The translations under genes and the position numbers were made by a program. Below are positions 9,459 to 17,884 of a DNA stretch of 64,000 nt, piece after piece (position 1 is the first letter of the stretch; each line of letters opens with the position of its first letter). The DNA comes from Nonomuraea sediminis (GTDB taxonomy: Bacteria; Actinomycetota; Actinomycetes; Streptosporangiales; Streptosporangiaceae), in assembly GCF_018531495.1 (NCBI RefSeq), contig NZ_JAHDTI010000007.1, positions 186,001 through 250,000 of the forward strand, given 5' to 3'. The notes under the pieces are model-generated. The model did not search any database. It had not been told where the DNA came from and saw only the letters and a list, made by a program, of their open reading frames with translations.

Positions 9459-9474
9459 ATGTCAAATGTGACAT
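9459..9474. promoter_or_regulatory. 16-bp inverted repeat before the secreted-protein gene
   Basis: ATGTCA and TGACAT arms flank AATG, 52 bp before ATG 9526. Its inner sequence AAATGTGACAT resembles AAATGTGATAT in the larger palindrome at 10052-10089 on the other side of the gene. It could be a regulator site; no factor can be named. Confidence 0.4.
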
Positions 9475-9525
9475 GGTACTCCTTCTGGGCGGACGCTCCG
9501 CCCGGATGACGATCGGGAGGGAACC

Positions 9526-10041
9526 ATGAACAGGATCGCCCGTAAGATCGCCCTGAGCGCGGCGCTCGTCGGCGCGCTCGCCACCGTCGCCCCCGCGGCA
9601 TCGGCCTCGGCGGCCGCGACGATCGCCAAGTGCAGCAACTGGAAGCTGGTGGGCAACCGGTACTTCCAGTCCTGCATCGACGTCACGGCCACTCAGGTCA
9701 GCACGTACGGCCTGGTCAGCTCCGCCGGCACCACCGCGGCGAGCGACACCGGCGTCGGGCTCATCAGCTATGACGAGGGCACGAACACGCTGCTGGGCAA
9801 CAAGCAGGGCGCGGTGCACGTCGACAACGACACGGTGCGCTACGAGGGCTACACCGCACCGGCTGTCGCAGGTCGGACCATCCGTTCCACGGTGTACGTC
9901 CCGGGCCTGATCGGCACGGGCACCCTTGTCGGGACCGACGGCGCCAGGTTCTGCGAGCCGATTCTCACCGGGCCGATCGGGCCTGACGGCAAGCGGGAAT
10001 GCATCGAGGAGATCACCGTCTGGGCTTCCGTCACGAGCTGA
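9526..10041 (+). CDS. Secreted protein of unknown function
   Basis: A 171-residue protein with a classical signal peptide: MNRIARK, a hydrophobic core to about residue 24, and APAASASAAA as the likely cleavage zone. The mature part has four cysteines (near residues 36, 50, 147 and 161) that could make two disulfides, and a beta-rich pattern with many Thr, Val and Gly. I do not recognise a family. GGGAGGGAACC precedes ATG 9526, a strong Shine-Dalgarno site. It lies between the M20 gene and the S9 peptidase, and is followed 10 bp later by a 38-bp palindrome that may end its transcript. Confidence 0.75.
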   Translation: MNRIARKIALSAALVGALATVAPAASASAAATIAKCSNWKLVGNRYFQSCIDVTATQVSTYGLVSSAGTTAASDTGVGLISYDEGTNTLLGNKQGAVHVDNDTVRYEGYTAPAVAGRTIRSTVYVPGLIGTGTLVGTDGARFCEPILTGPIGPDGKRECIEEITVWASVTS

Positions 10042-10051
10042 GGTCTCGTAT

Positions 10052-10089
10052 AGCTCCATGAAATGTGATATTTCACATTTCATGGAGCT
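10052..10089. repeat. 38-bp near-perfect palindrome overlapping the S9 peptidase start
   Basis: A 17-bp left arm (10052-10068) and a perfectly complementary right arm (10073-10089) flank a TATT loop. The arms run from AGCTCCATG through AAATGTGA. ATG 10082 of the next gene lies in the right arm. It is AT-rich for this genome and lacks a T-run, so an operator or start-codon-masking hairpin is as likely as a terminator. Confidence 0.7.
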
Positions 10090-12091
10090 TCTCTCTCGCA
10101 CCGGCCGTTTCACCTACGGCTCTCCTCGCGCGATAACCGTTCACGACGACCAGGTCGCGCTCTTCCTGCGCTCGACCGGCCCCGAGGACCCCGTCGAGAG
10201 GCTGTGGGCCGTCGATCTCGCCACCGGTCAGGAACGACTCCTCGCGGATCCGGACGCCCTGGCGCCCCACCGCGGCGACCTCCCACCCGAGGAGCGGATG
10301 CTCCGCGAGCGGATCCGCCTGTGGGCTCCGGGCATCGGCAGCTACGACAGCGACGGCGTCCACGCCGTCTTCACCCTGAGCGGCAGGCTCTTCCGCACCC
10401 ACCTCGCCACAGGCGTGACCGAAGAACTTCCCACCGGCGGACCGGCATTCGACCCCAGGATCAAGGGCGACGCAATCGCCTACGTCGTGTCCGGGCGGCT
10501 GCTGGTGCTCGACGGCGAGATCACCCGGATCATGACGACCGAGTCCCACGTGAGCTGGGGCGTGGCGGAGTTCGTCGCCGCCGAGGAACTCGGCCGTTCC
10601 CGGGGGCACTGGTGGTCACCGGACGGCAGGCTGCTGCTGGCCGCGCGGGTGGACGAAACGGGCGTGCCCCGCCGTCACCTGGCCGACCCCGCGCGCCCCG
10701 AGGATGCTCCGCTCCGCCTGCCGTACCCGCAGGCCGGAGGACCCAACGCCCTGGTCGAGCTGCATCTGCTCGGGCTGGACGGCGCCCGCAGGCAGGTGCT
10801 CTGGGACGACCGCGGCTTCCCCTACGTGTCAGCCGTGGACTGGAGCGACCGGCTGGTGATCACTGTCATGGACCGGCTCCAGCAGCACGGCCGCCTCCTG
10901 GAGGTCAACCCCGCCACCGGCACCACGTCGGAGCTGCGGGCGTTCGGCCACCCGCAGTGGATCGAGCAGCCGCCCTTCGCCGACGGCGCCAGGATCGTGG
11001 AGATCGTCGAGGTCGGCGAGGTCCAGGCGCTCGCGATCGACGGCGAGATCGTCACGCCGCCCAGCCTCTACGTACGCAGGGTGGCCGGGCGCCTCGGCGA
11101 GGACCACATCCTGGAGGCCCACGAGAGCGAACCCGCCGAGCAGCACGTCTACCGCCTCTCCCACGACGGCGGCCTGACCAGGATCACCCAGGAGTACGGC
11201 GTGCACAGCGCCATGGTCAGCGGCTCCACGCTGACGCTGACCTCCGGCACGCTGGAGAGCATGCGGACCCGGCGGTTCGTCGGCGACCTGGAGGTGCGCG
11301 ACCTGTCCGCGGCCGTGCCGTACCGGCCCCGCCCGATCCTGGAGCGGGTGACCGCGCACCACCTGCCCGCAGCGGTCCTCTACCCCCAGGGCCACGTGCC
11401 GGGGGAGAGGCTGCCGGTCCTGCTCGACGTGTACGGCGGGCCAGGGCACCAGGTGATCGCCGCCGAACCGGGCCGGTGGATCCGCAAGCAGTGGTGGGCC
11501 GACCAGGGCTTCGCGGTCGTCACCATCGACAACCGCGGTACGCCCAACGTCGGGGTCTCCTTCGGGCGGGCCATCTTCCGCCGCTTCTCCGAGGCGGCGC
11601 TGGACGACCAGGTGTCCGGGCTGCTCGAGCTGGCGGACAAGCATCCGGACCTGGACCTGTCCCGGGTCGCGGTGCGCGGCTGGTCCTACGGCGGCTACTT
11701 CGCCGCGCTGGCCGTACTGCGCAGGCCCGACGTCTTCCACGCCGCCTGCGCGGGAGCGCCACCCACGGACTTCCGCTGGTACGACACCGCCTACACCGAG
11801 CGCTACCTCGGCCTGCCCCAGGAGAACCCCGAGGGCTACGCCGCCGACTCGCTGATCGCCGACGCCCCGAACCTGTCGCGCCCCCTGCTGCTCATCCACG
11901 GCCTGGCCGACGACAACGTCTACCCGCTGCACACGCTGCGCCTGTCCGAGGCGCTCACCCGGGCCGGGCGTCCGCACTCGACCGTGCTGCTGCCAGGGGT
12001 CAGCCACATGACGCCGAACGGCATCGCGGAGCGCTTGATGGCCATCGAGCTGGACTTCCTTCGCCGAAACCTGGGAACGCTCGTGTCGTGA
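10082..12091 (+). CDS. S9 family peptidase, dipeptidyl-peptidase IV-like
   Basis: A 669-residue enzyme with an N-terminal propeller (about residues 30-400) and a C-terminal hydrolase domain. The triad is Ser535 in GWSYGGYF, an Asp near 611 in HGLADDNVY, and His642 in GVSHMT. There is no signal peptide, so it acts in the cytoplasm, releasing dipeptides from short peptides. I start it at ATG 10082 because the family begins close to the RTGRFTYGSPR segment. The upstream ATG at 10058 is also possible and would add eight residues encoded by the palindrome. No Shine-Dalgarno site precedes 10082; TATTTC at 10069-10074 would fit a -10 for a leaderless start. Confidence 0.88.
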   Translation: MELLSRTGRFTYGSPRAITVHDDQVALFLRSTGPEDPVERLWAVDLATGQERLLADPDALAPHRGDLPPEERMLRERIRLWAPGIGSYDSDGVHAVFTLSGRLFRTHLATGVTEELPTGGPAFDPRIKGDAIAYVVSGRLLVLDGEITRIMTTESHVSWGVAEFVAAEELGRSRGHWWSPDGRLLLAARVDETGVPRRHLADPARPEDAPLRLPYPQAGGPNALVELHLLGLDGARRQVLWDDRGFPYVSAVDWSDRLVITVMDRLQQHGRLLEVNPATGTTSELRAFGHPQWIEQPPFADGARIVEIVEVGEVQALAIDGEIVTPPSLYVRRVAGRLGEDHILEAHESEPAEQHVYRLSHDGGLTRITQEYGVHSAMVSGSTLTLTSGTLESMRTRRFVGDLEVRDLSAAVPYRPRPILERVTAHHLPAAVLYPQGHVPGERLPVLLDVYGGPGHQVIAAEPGRWIRKQWWADQGFAVVTIDNRGTPNVGVSFGRAIFRRFSEAALDDQVSGLLELADKHPDLDLSRVAVRGWSYGGYFAALAVLRRPDVFHAACAGAPPTDFRWYDTAYTERYLGLPQENPEGYAADSLIADAPNLSRPLLLIHGLADDNVYPLHTLRLSEALTRAGRPHSTVLLPGVSHMTPNGIAERLMAIELDFLRRNLGTLVS

Positions 12092-12100
12092 CCAAGGGGG

Positions 12101-12523
12101 TCACTCGCCGGCCTGGCTGATCGTGGGCTCGCGGGACAGCCGGGCACGGATCCAGCCGAGGATCGAGGGCCCGCCCGCGAAGCACCACAGCGCGATGACC
12201 GGGTCGCAGATGGCGCACCCGAAGGAGGAGTGCTCGGCGAAGGGCAGGAGGGGGCTGCCCTTGAGGTGGTGGATCACGTCCCAGGCGGTGTGGAGCAGCC
12301 AGCCGATCCCGATCCAGGTCCAGCTGTCGAGTCCCCGGTAGGCGACATAGGTCATCACCGTCGGCAGGAGGAACTCCCCGTACCCGAGGCCGCCTCCGCT
12401 GAGGTAGGCGGCACCCGCACCGGCGACGAGCACGGCGTTGACCAGGCGTCGATGCGGCTCGGGGATCAGGGAGATCAGGGTGACGCAGATCAGCCCGATG
12501 ATGATCGGCATGATGATGGACAT
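12101..12523 (-). CDS. DUF6010 family membrane protein
   Basis: A 140-residue integral membrane protein with about four hydrophobic segments: residues 3-20, 27-45, 50-67 and 108-127. The pattern GIGWLLHTAWDVIHHLKG followed by SSFGCAICDPVIALW matches what I know of the DUF6010 family; several His and Cys residues near the membrane face could bind metal, but that is speculation. Its function is unknown. It converges on the S9 gene with 9 bp between stops and is divergent from the GlxA regulator. Confidence 0.78.
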   Translation of the reverse strand: MSIIMPIIIGLICVTLISLIPEPHRRLVNAVLVAGAGAAYLSGGGLGYGEFLLPTVMTYVAYRGLDSWTWIGIGWLLHTAWDVIHHLKGSPLLPFAEHSSFGCAICDPVIALWCFAGGPSILGWIRARLSREPTISQAGE

Positions 12524-12670
12524 GGGGGTGGCAGTCCGTTCTGAGGTAGGGGTGCTTCGGTTGGCGCCCGGTCCACTCGGGGCGGGCGGTCCGCTTGGAC
12601 GGGATCTCGCAGCGCAAGGCTAGACAGGCCGTCCGGGGGCGCCCCATGGGCTGAATCGACAATTCCCAAC

Positions 12671-12709
12671 GGGTTCTCGCCACCGGGTTGGCGGGTTCTC
12701 GCCTACCTT
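12671..12709 (+). promoter_or_regulatory. Leaderless promoter of the GlxA gene with twin direct repeats
   Basis: GGGTTCTCGCC occurs at 12671-12681 and 12693-12703, 22 bp apart (two helical turns), directly before TACCTT at 12704-12709. ATG 12716 follows 6 nt after that hexamer with no Shine-Dalgarno site. This suggests a leaderless mRNA and autoregulation through the repeats. Confidence 0.55.
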
Positions 12710-12715
12710 GTCCTG

Positions 12716-13666
12716 ATGCACACGGTGGCGGTCCTGGCCCTGGACCATGTGGTGGCGGCGGACATGGCGACGCCGATCGAGGCGTTCGGGCGTGCCCGGC
12801 TGGCGGACGGACGCCGGCCGTACCGGATCATGGTCTGCGCCGCGACGCCGCAGGTGGCCGGCGACGCCTTCACGCTCATCGCCCCGCACGGCCTGGACGT
12901 GCTGCGGGAGGCCGGCACGATCGTCGTGCCCGGATGCTCCGAGCAGGCCCCACCGCCCGCCTCCGAGGTGCTCGACGCCCTGCGCGCGGCCGCGGCCGCC
13001 GGCACCCGGATCGCCTCCATCTGCGCGGGGGCGTTCACCCTCGCCGCTGCCGGGCTGCTGGACGGGCTGGGCGCGACCACACACTGGATGGCGGCCGATC
13101 GGCTGGCCCGGCTGTTCCCGCGGGTGGATGTGCGGCCGGACGTCCTCTACGTGGACAACGGCCAGATCCTGACCTCGGCCGGGGCCGCCGCAGGACTGGA
13201 TCTGTGCCTGCACATCATCCGGCGCGACTTCGGCTCGGCGGTCGCCGCGGACACGGCCCGGCTGTCGGTGACGCCGCTGGAACGGGAGGGCGGGCAGGCG
13301 CAGTTCATCCTCCACGCCCAGCCGCCGGTGCCGCAGGGGTCGCTGCTGGAGCCGGTGCTGTCGTGGATCGAGGACAACCTCGCCCACGAGGTGACGCTGG
13401 CGGAGATGGCCATGCGCGGCGGGATGAGCCAGCGGACCTTCAGCCGCCGCTTCCGCGAACAGACCGGCACCACCCCGCTGCAGTGGCTGCTGCGAGCACG
13501 CGTACGGCGGGCACAACTCCTCCTGGAGACCACCGACCACGGCGTCGAGCGCATCGCCGCGCAGGCGGGGTTCGGCTCGGCCACCGCGTTCCGGGAGCGG
13601 TTCAAACGCGTCGTCGGCGTCACGCCACAGTCCTACCGCTCCTCCTTCAGGACGAACGCCCCCTGA
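12716..13666 (+). CDS. GlxA/FtrA-type AraC family regulator with DJ-1/PfpI domain
   Basis: A 316-residue protein. Residues 1-170 are a DJ-1/PfpI-like domain with the nucleophile-elbow region SICAGAFTLAAAGLL (Cys near residue 103) and TTHWM. Residues 215-316 are an AraC C-terminal domain with two HTH motifs, around LAEMAMRGGMSQRTFSRRFR and IAAQAGFGSATAFRERFKR. Such regulators usually activate nearby genes. The two genes downstream carry a shared promoter element at the same spacing, which makes them its best targets. The start is ATG 12716, leaderless by inference. Confidence 0.9.
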   Translation: MHTVAVLALDHVVAADMATPIEAFGRARLADGRRPYRIMVCAATPQVAGDAFTLIAPHGLDVLREAGTIVVPGCSEQAPPPASEVLDALRAAAAAGTRIASICAGAFTLAAAGLLDGLGATTHWMAADRLARLFPRVDVRPDVLYVDNGQILTSAGAAAGLDLCLHIIRRDFGSAVAADTARLSVTPLEREGGQAQFILHAQPPVPQGSLLEPVLSWIEDNLAHEVTLAEMAMRGGMSQRTFSRRFREQTGTTPLQWLLRARVRRAQLLLETTDHGVERIAAQAGFGSATAFRERFKRVVGVTPQSYRSSFRTNAP

Positions 13667-13760
13667 GTTCCCGCGCAGCGTGCTCTATGGCCAGCCGTGC
13701 AGGCAGATCGCGCAGGCCGCGCTGGATGAGTCGGCCGGTTGTCGGGGTGGGTCTGGACCC

Positions 13761-13812
13761 ACCCATCCGTACGTCCAGGCTCATACCGCGCGATCCATGC
13801 GCTGCCTAGCGT
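13761..13812 (+). promoter_or_regulatory. Promoter of the acyltransferase, copy 1 of a twin element
   Basis: A block of about 40 bp at 13761-13800 (containing GTACGTCCAGGCTCATACCG) precedes TAGCGT at 13807-13812, and ATG 13820 follows 7 nt later. The same block recurs before the hydrolase gene at 14979-15019 with the same distance to its ATG. ATACCG sits at the -35 position, so the block is likely an activator site. Confidence 0.55.
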
Positions 13813-13819
13813 CGACGTC

Positions 13820-14959
13820 ATGCCAGACAAGACAAGGGACGAGACCACGGCCGCGCTTTCTGGCGCGTCGTCCAGCCAGTCGCGGCTGTGGTTCGTGGAC
13901 AATCTGCGGATCCTGCTGACCTCGCTGGTGATCCTGCACCACATCGCGAGCACCTACAGCGGGCTCCCGGCCTGGTACTACACCGAGAAGCCGACCAGCG
14001 GAGCCGCCGGGATCGGCCTGACGGTCTTCCTGCTGGTCGACCAGGCGTGGTTCATGGGCGCGTTCTTCCTGCTCTCCGGCTACTTCACGCCCAGGTCGTA
14101 CGACCGCAAGGGGCCGCGTGCCTTCCTCCGCGACCGGCTGGTCCGCCTGGGGATCCCGCTGGTGACGTTCTACTTCGTCCTCAACCCGATCCTGTTCGCC
14201 GGCTCCTACCGGGGCGGCTCGCTGCTCGAGGCCTACCTGCACACCATCGGAAGCGGGCCGTTGTGGTTCGTGCTCGCGCTCCTCGTCCTCGACGTGTCCT
14301 ACGCCGCCTTCCGCCTGGCGACAGCGAAGCGCCCGCCGCGCGACCGAACCCTCCGCCCGCCCACCTACCTCGCGGTGATCGGGTTCGTGCCGGCGCTGGC
14401 CCTGGTGACCTACGTGGTGCGGATCGCGATCCCGATGGGTTTCGAGGTGCCGGTCATCGACTTCCCGAGCGGCGCCTACCTGCCGCAGTACATCAGCTTC
14501 TTCGTCCTGGGGACCGTGGCGTACCGGCGCGGCTGGTTCCACGCCACCACCGCCCGGATGGGCGTGGCCGGGCTCGGCATGGCCATCGCCGTCACCCTGG
14601 TGTTCCTCCCGCTCGCGTTGAGCGGCGGGACCGACGCGATCTTCGGGTACGGCACCCTGAGCTCGCTGTTCTACGCGCTGTGGGATTCCACGTTCGCGGT
14701 CGGCATCGTGCTCGCGCTGCTCACCTTCTTCCGCCGCAGGCTCAACACCCAGGGGCCGCTGCGCCGGTACCTGTCCGGAAACGCGTTCACCGTGTACGTG
14801 ATCCACGCGTTCGTGGTGACGGCGGCGGGTTACGCCCTCAGCGCGCCGGAGCTACCCACTCTGGCCAAGTTCGCGATCGCGGCCGTCGTGGTGCTCCCCG
14901 CCTGCTTCGCGCTCGCCGGCCCGATCCGCCGGATCCCTGGCCTCCGCCGCGTGCTCTGA
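13820..14959 (+). CDS. Membrane acyltransferase (acyltransferase 3 / OpgC-like family)
   Basis: A 379-residue polytopic membrane protein with about ten hydrophobic helices. The family signature is seen near the N-terminus: RLWFVDNLRILLTSLVILHH, with the conserved His residues in HH and the Arg/Asp of DNLR. Later segments include FFLLSGYFTPRSYDRKG and FLRDRLVRLGIPL. Acyltransferase 3 proteins transfer acyl groups to sugars or other acceptors across the membrane. The substrate is unknown. An upstream TTG at 13739 is in frame, but ATG 13820 has a fitting leaderless promoter and starts just before the conserved segment. The next gene shares its promoter element. Confidence 0.85.
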   Translation: MPDKTRDETTAALSGASSSQSRLWFVDNLRILLTSLVILHHIASTYSGLPAWYYTEKPTSGAAGIGLTVFLLVDQAWFMGAFFLLSGYFTPRSYDRKGPRAFLRDRLVRLGIPLVTFYFVLNPILFAGSYRGGSLLEAYLHTIGSGPLWFVLALLVLDVSYAAFRLATAKRPPRDRTLRPPTYLAVIGFVPALALVTYVVRIAIPMGFEVPVIDFPSGAYLPQYISFFVLGTVAYRRGWFHATTARMGVAGLGMAIAVTLVFLPLALSGGTDAIFGYGTLSSLFYALWDSTFAVGIVLALLTFFRRRLNTQGPLRRYLSGNAFTVYVIHAFVVTAAGYALSAPELPTLAKFAIAAVVVLPACFALAGPIRRIPGLRRVL

Positions 14960-14978
14960 CCACGGTAGGTCTAGCCAC

Positions 14979-15032
14979 ACCCACCCCGTACGGCCAGCCC
15001 CATACCGCACAGCCCATGAATTCCGACAAAAT
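14979..15032 (+). promoter_or_regulatory. Promoter of the alpha/beta hydrolase, copy 2 of the twin element
   Basis: The sequence CGTACGGCCAGCCCCATACC with its flanks repeats the block before the acyltransferase gene. CAAAAT at 15027-15032 ends 7 nt before ATG 15040, so this start also looks leaderless. The matched spacing suggests one activator for both genes, most simply the adjacent GlxA-type protein. Confidence 0.55.
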
Positions 15033-15039
15033 CTGATCT

Positions 15040-15855
15040 ATGTTCTTCGAGACCCGAGACGGCACAAAGCTGGCATACGAGGACTACGGCCAGGGCGACC
15101 CCATCCTGTTCGTCCACGGCGCCATGCTCAGCACCGATATGTGGGAGTACCAGTTCCCGTACTTCGTCGAGCGCGGCTACCGCGTCATCGGCATGGACCG
15201 GCGCGGTCACGGCCGGTCCGACCGCCCCTCGACCGGCTACGACATCGAGACCGGCGCCGACGACCTGGCCGACCTGATTGAGCACCTGGACCTGCGCGAC
15301 TTCACGGTGATCACCCACTCCATGGGCGGCCACGAGACGGTCAGCTACCTGAACAAGTACGGCGAGGACCGGGTGGCGAGGCTGGCGCTGGTCAGCGCGC
15401 TGCTGCCGTTCATGAAGCAGACCGACGACAACCCGCACGGCATCCCCGAGGCGCTCATCGAGGCCACCCTCGCCCAGGTGCAGCGGAACCGGCCCCGGTG
15501 GCTGGCGAACCAGGCGCAGGCGTACTTCGCCACCAACCTCTTCAACGACGTCTCGCCCGCGATGATCGAATCGGTGATCGCGCAGTGCCTGACGCCGTCG
15601 CCCTGGGCGGTGCTGCAGAGCCAGCGCGCCGTACTCAACACCGACCTCAGGAAGCAGGTGGCCGCCGTCACCGTGCCGACGCTGATCGTGCACGGCGACG
15701 CGGACTTCTCCGCCCCGATCGACGTCACAGGCAGGCGTACGGCGGAGCTGCTCCCGAAGGCCGACTACAAGGAGTACCCGGGAGCCGGGCACGGCGTGTA
15801 CATCACCCACCAGGACCAGCTCAACGCCGACCTGCTGGCCTTCATCCAGAGCTGA
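15040..15855 (+). CDS. Alpha/beta hydrolase (non-heme chloroperoxidase/esterase type)
   Basis: A 271-residue single-domain hydrolase that starts with FFETRDGTKLAYEDYGQGDP. The oxyanion strand is ILFVHGAMLS, the nucleophile Ser is in ITHSMGGHE (near residue 95), the Asp in VHGDADFSAP and the His in GAGHGVY. The build matches the cofactor-free haloperoxidase/esterase group, which hydrolyses small esters or lactones in the cytoplasm. It follows the acyltransferase by 80 bp but has its own copy of the promoter element, so the two respond together without being one transcript. A strong terminator hairpin follows. Confidence 0.87.
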   Translation: MFFETRDGTKLAYEDYGQGDPILFVHGAMLSTDMWEYQFPYFVERGYRVIGMDRRGHGRSDRPSTGYDIETGADDLADLIEHLDLRDFTVITHSMGGHETVSYLNKYGEDRVARLALVSALLPFMKQTDDNPHGIPEALIEATLAQVQRNRPRWLANQAQAYFATNLFNDVSPAMIESVIAQCLTPSPWAVLQSQRAVLNTDLRKQVAAVTVPTLIVHGDADFSAPIDVTGRRTAELLPKADYKEYPGAGHGVYITHQDQLNADLLAFIQS

Positions 15856-15866
15856 AAGGCAGTGGT

Positions 15867-15895
15867 CGCCGGCCAGGTTGACGACCTGGCCGGCG
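15867..15895. terminator. Bidirectional hairpin between converging genes
   Basis: An 11-bp perfect stem (15867-15877 with 15885-15895; core GCCGGCCAGG) and a 7-nt loop lie between the stop of the hydrolase and the stop of the converging secreted-protein gene. There is no T-run, which is usual in high-GC actinomycetes. Confidence 0.7.
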
Positions 15896-15900
15896 GTCGG

Positions 15901-16716
15901 CTAGCTCCAGCCGCCGGGAATCTGCACGGGCACCTCGTCCCCGAGTTCCCGCTGGTCGATCACATCGCCGTTCATCGGGAGGAGAACGGTGACCTGGCGA
16001 CCCCAGTCGGAGAAGCGGGTGTCCGACTCGATCCGGACGGAAGAGTCGTAGGCAGGCAGCACGGCCTTCACGGACAGCCGCTCCACCAGGCCGGTCGGGC
16101 TGAGGTGGAGAACGTAGGACACCTTGCCGACGCGCCCGCTCTTGGAGCGCCTGCCGAAGTGCGAGACGAACGCGGGGGACACCTTGGCCAGGTTGTCGGT
16201 CTTGATCGTCCCCTTCAGTATGCCGTCGCGCCAGGAGGTGCGGTGTGTCAGGAGGGCCTTGAGCGTGGCCGGCTCCAGGACCTCGAGCAGGAGGTTGCTC
16301 GACGGCAGGTCCGTGTGCCGGTAACGCACCCAGCTCGTTCCCTTGGGCAACGCGTCATCGACCAGGGGACCTGAGACGTAGTCGTCGTAACCCGAAGAGA
16401 TGATCCTGATGGGCTGCTGCTCCAGGGCGGCGGCGTCCCCCCTGTTCAGCTTCTTGCTGTAGTGCAGGGTCTGGGACAGATCGGAGGCGATCTCGCCCTG
16501 AGGGCCGAACCCGATCGTGCCGTCCATGCTGGAGCTGATGGACAGGCCGTGGCCGATGTCCATCTTCACGGAGGACACCACGTTGACGGCCTTGCCGGGC
16601 CTCAGCTCGGTCTTCAGCGCCTTGACGGGGTCGATCCTGGGTGTCGCCTGCGCGGGGGTGGCGCTGAGCGGTAACACGCTCGCGACCACGGCGACGCCGA
16701 CGATGGTTCTCTTCAT
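15901..16716 (-). CDS. Secreted protein of unknown function, LppX/LprG-like size
   Basis: A 271-residue protein with a signal peptide (MKRTIVGVAVVASVLPLSA, cleavage near PAQA). The mature part alternates strands with polar residues and contains MDGTIGFGPQGEIASDLSQ and FSDWGRQVTVLLP, a pattern that recalls actinomycete LppX_LprAFG-like or MucB-type secreted proteins; this is only a resemblance. There is no lipobox Cys, so it would be released or wall-bound. I start at CAT 16714-16716 because AAGGAA lies 5 nt upstream; a longer frame to 16761 lacks a good site. Confidence 0.72.
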   Translation of the reverse strand: MKRTIVGVAVVASVLPLSATPAQATPRIDPVKALKTELRPGKAVNVVSSVKMDIGHGLSISSSMDGTIGFGPQGEIASDLSQTLHYSKKLNRGDAAALEQQPIRIISSGYDDYVSGPLVDDALPKGTSWVRYRHTDLPSSNLLLEVLEPATLKALLTHRTSWRDGILKGTIKTDNLAKVSPAFVSHFGRRSKSGRVGKVSYVLHLSPTGLVERLSVKAVLPAYDSSVRIESDTRFSDWGRQVTVLLPMNGDVIDQRELGDEVPVQIPGGWS

Positions 16717-16812
16717 GGAATTCCTTGGATGGTGCGGAGGGACGCGAACAATCTTGTGCACCTAAGATCAGCAGTCAAGCCGAGGTACGGAAGCCGGTAT
16801 CGGGCACGGTGC

Positions 16813-17859
16813 TCACAGCCACCCGCGGCGTTTGAACACCCAGTAGAGCGCGGTGGACGCGAGCAACATCACGACGATCGCCATCGGATAGCCGAAGGCA
16901 AATCGCAACTCCGGCATGTGCGTGAAGTTCATGCCGTAGACGGAGGCGACGAAGGTGGGGGCGAAGAAGATGGCCGCCCACGCCGATATCTTCTTCACAT
17001 CCTCGTTCTGCGCGTAACTGGCCTCGGTGAGGCGCTTGACCTCCGCGTTCTGCGCCTGGCCGACCAGCGCGGCCTTGATGGTGAGGACGGTCTGGTAGAA
17101 CTCGATGACCCCTTGGAGATACTCGCGTTCGCCGTCCGCCACGGCGCGGATCCGGTCGAACTGGTCGGCGATGTCGACGACCAGCCGCTGCCCTTCGGGC
17201 GAGATGCGGGTGAGGTTGGTCATCCGCCCGTAGATGGCGGCGCTGAGCGCGCCCATGGTGCGCACGGACAGCAGCCCGTGGCGGGTGCGGAACAGCTGGT
17301 TGAGGAACTCCTCCGGGTCTCCGACCTCTCCGCCCGTGACGCGTTGCTCGAGGTTCCACACGTCGATGGTGGCCGTCTCCACGTACGCCTCCTGGTTGCG
17401 GACGAGCGCGGAGACGATCGCGTACGACAGTTCCCACGGCGTGGTCGGCTTCAGACGGCCCGCCTGGATCCTGGCGAGTACCGCGTCGGTCTCACGGAGG
17501 GTGCACTCCTGCTTGACCGCCGGATTGACCGGCCCGTGCACGGTCACCAGGTAGTGCTTGCCGACGAACTGGTCGAGCTCGACGAAGTGCACGTGACCCC
17601 GCTGCCCCCGCTCGGGGGCGTGCAGGACGATGAACACGTGGTCCAGGTAGGCGTGCACCTTGGGCACGCGGTTGCGCCCGACGCAGTCCTTGATCGCCAT
17701 CGGATGGAAGCCGAACACGTCCGACAGCACCTGCGCGGCGTCCCTGTCGCAGCTGGGGATGTCCACCCAGACCAGCGCGTCCTCGCGTTTGAGCAGCGTC
17801 GGCAGTTCTTCGACGGGGTGTTCTTCGACGCCCGTGCTGTTGATCAGGCGAATGTTCAT
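16813..17859 (-). CDS. corA: CorA family divalent cation transporter
   Basis: A 348-residue protein. The N-terminal alpha/beta cytoplasmic domain spans about residues 1-240, a long helix continues to 285, and two transmembrane helices end the chain (FFAPTFVASVYGMNFTHM and AIVVMLLASTALYWVFKRRG). The family signature YGMNF is present between the helices, so Mg2+ or Co2+ conduction is expected. I start at ATG 17857-17859 because GGGGAGG lies 6 nt upstream; a longer frame to 18054 is not needed. No riboswitch-like leader is evident. Confidence 0.92.
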   Translation of the reverse strand: MNIRLINSTGVEEHPVEELPTLLKREDALVWVDIPSCDRDAAQVLSDVFGFHPMAIKDCVGRNRVPKVHAYLDHVFIVLHAPERGQRGHVHFVELDQFVGKHYLVTVHGPVNPAVKQECTLRETDAVLARIQAGRLKPTTPWELSYAIVSALVRNQEAYVETATIDVWNLEQRVTGGEVGDPEEFLNQLFRTRHGLLSVRTMGALSAAIYGRMTNLTRISPEGQRLVVDIADQFDRIRAVADGEREYLQGVIEFYQTVLTIKAALVGQAQNAEVKRLTEASYAQNEDVKKISAWAAIFFAPTFVASVYGMNFTHMPELRFAFGYPMAIVVMLLASTALYWVFKRRGWL

Positions 17860-17884
17860 CGCACGCCTCCCCAAACCCCGGCCC

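Noticed and set aside
9926..10081. Longer N-terminus of the S9 peptidase
   Set aside because: It would overlap the secreted-protein gene in another frame, and the family begins near the later ATG.
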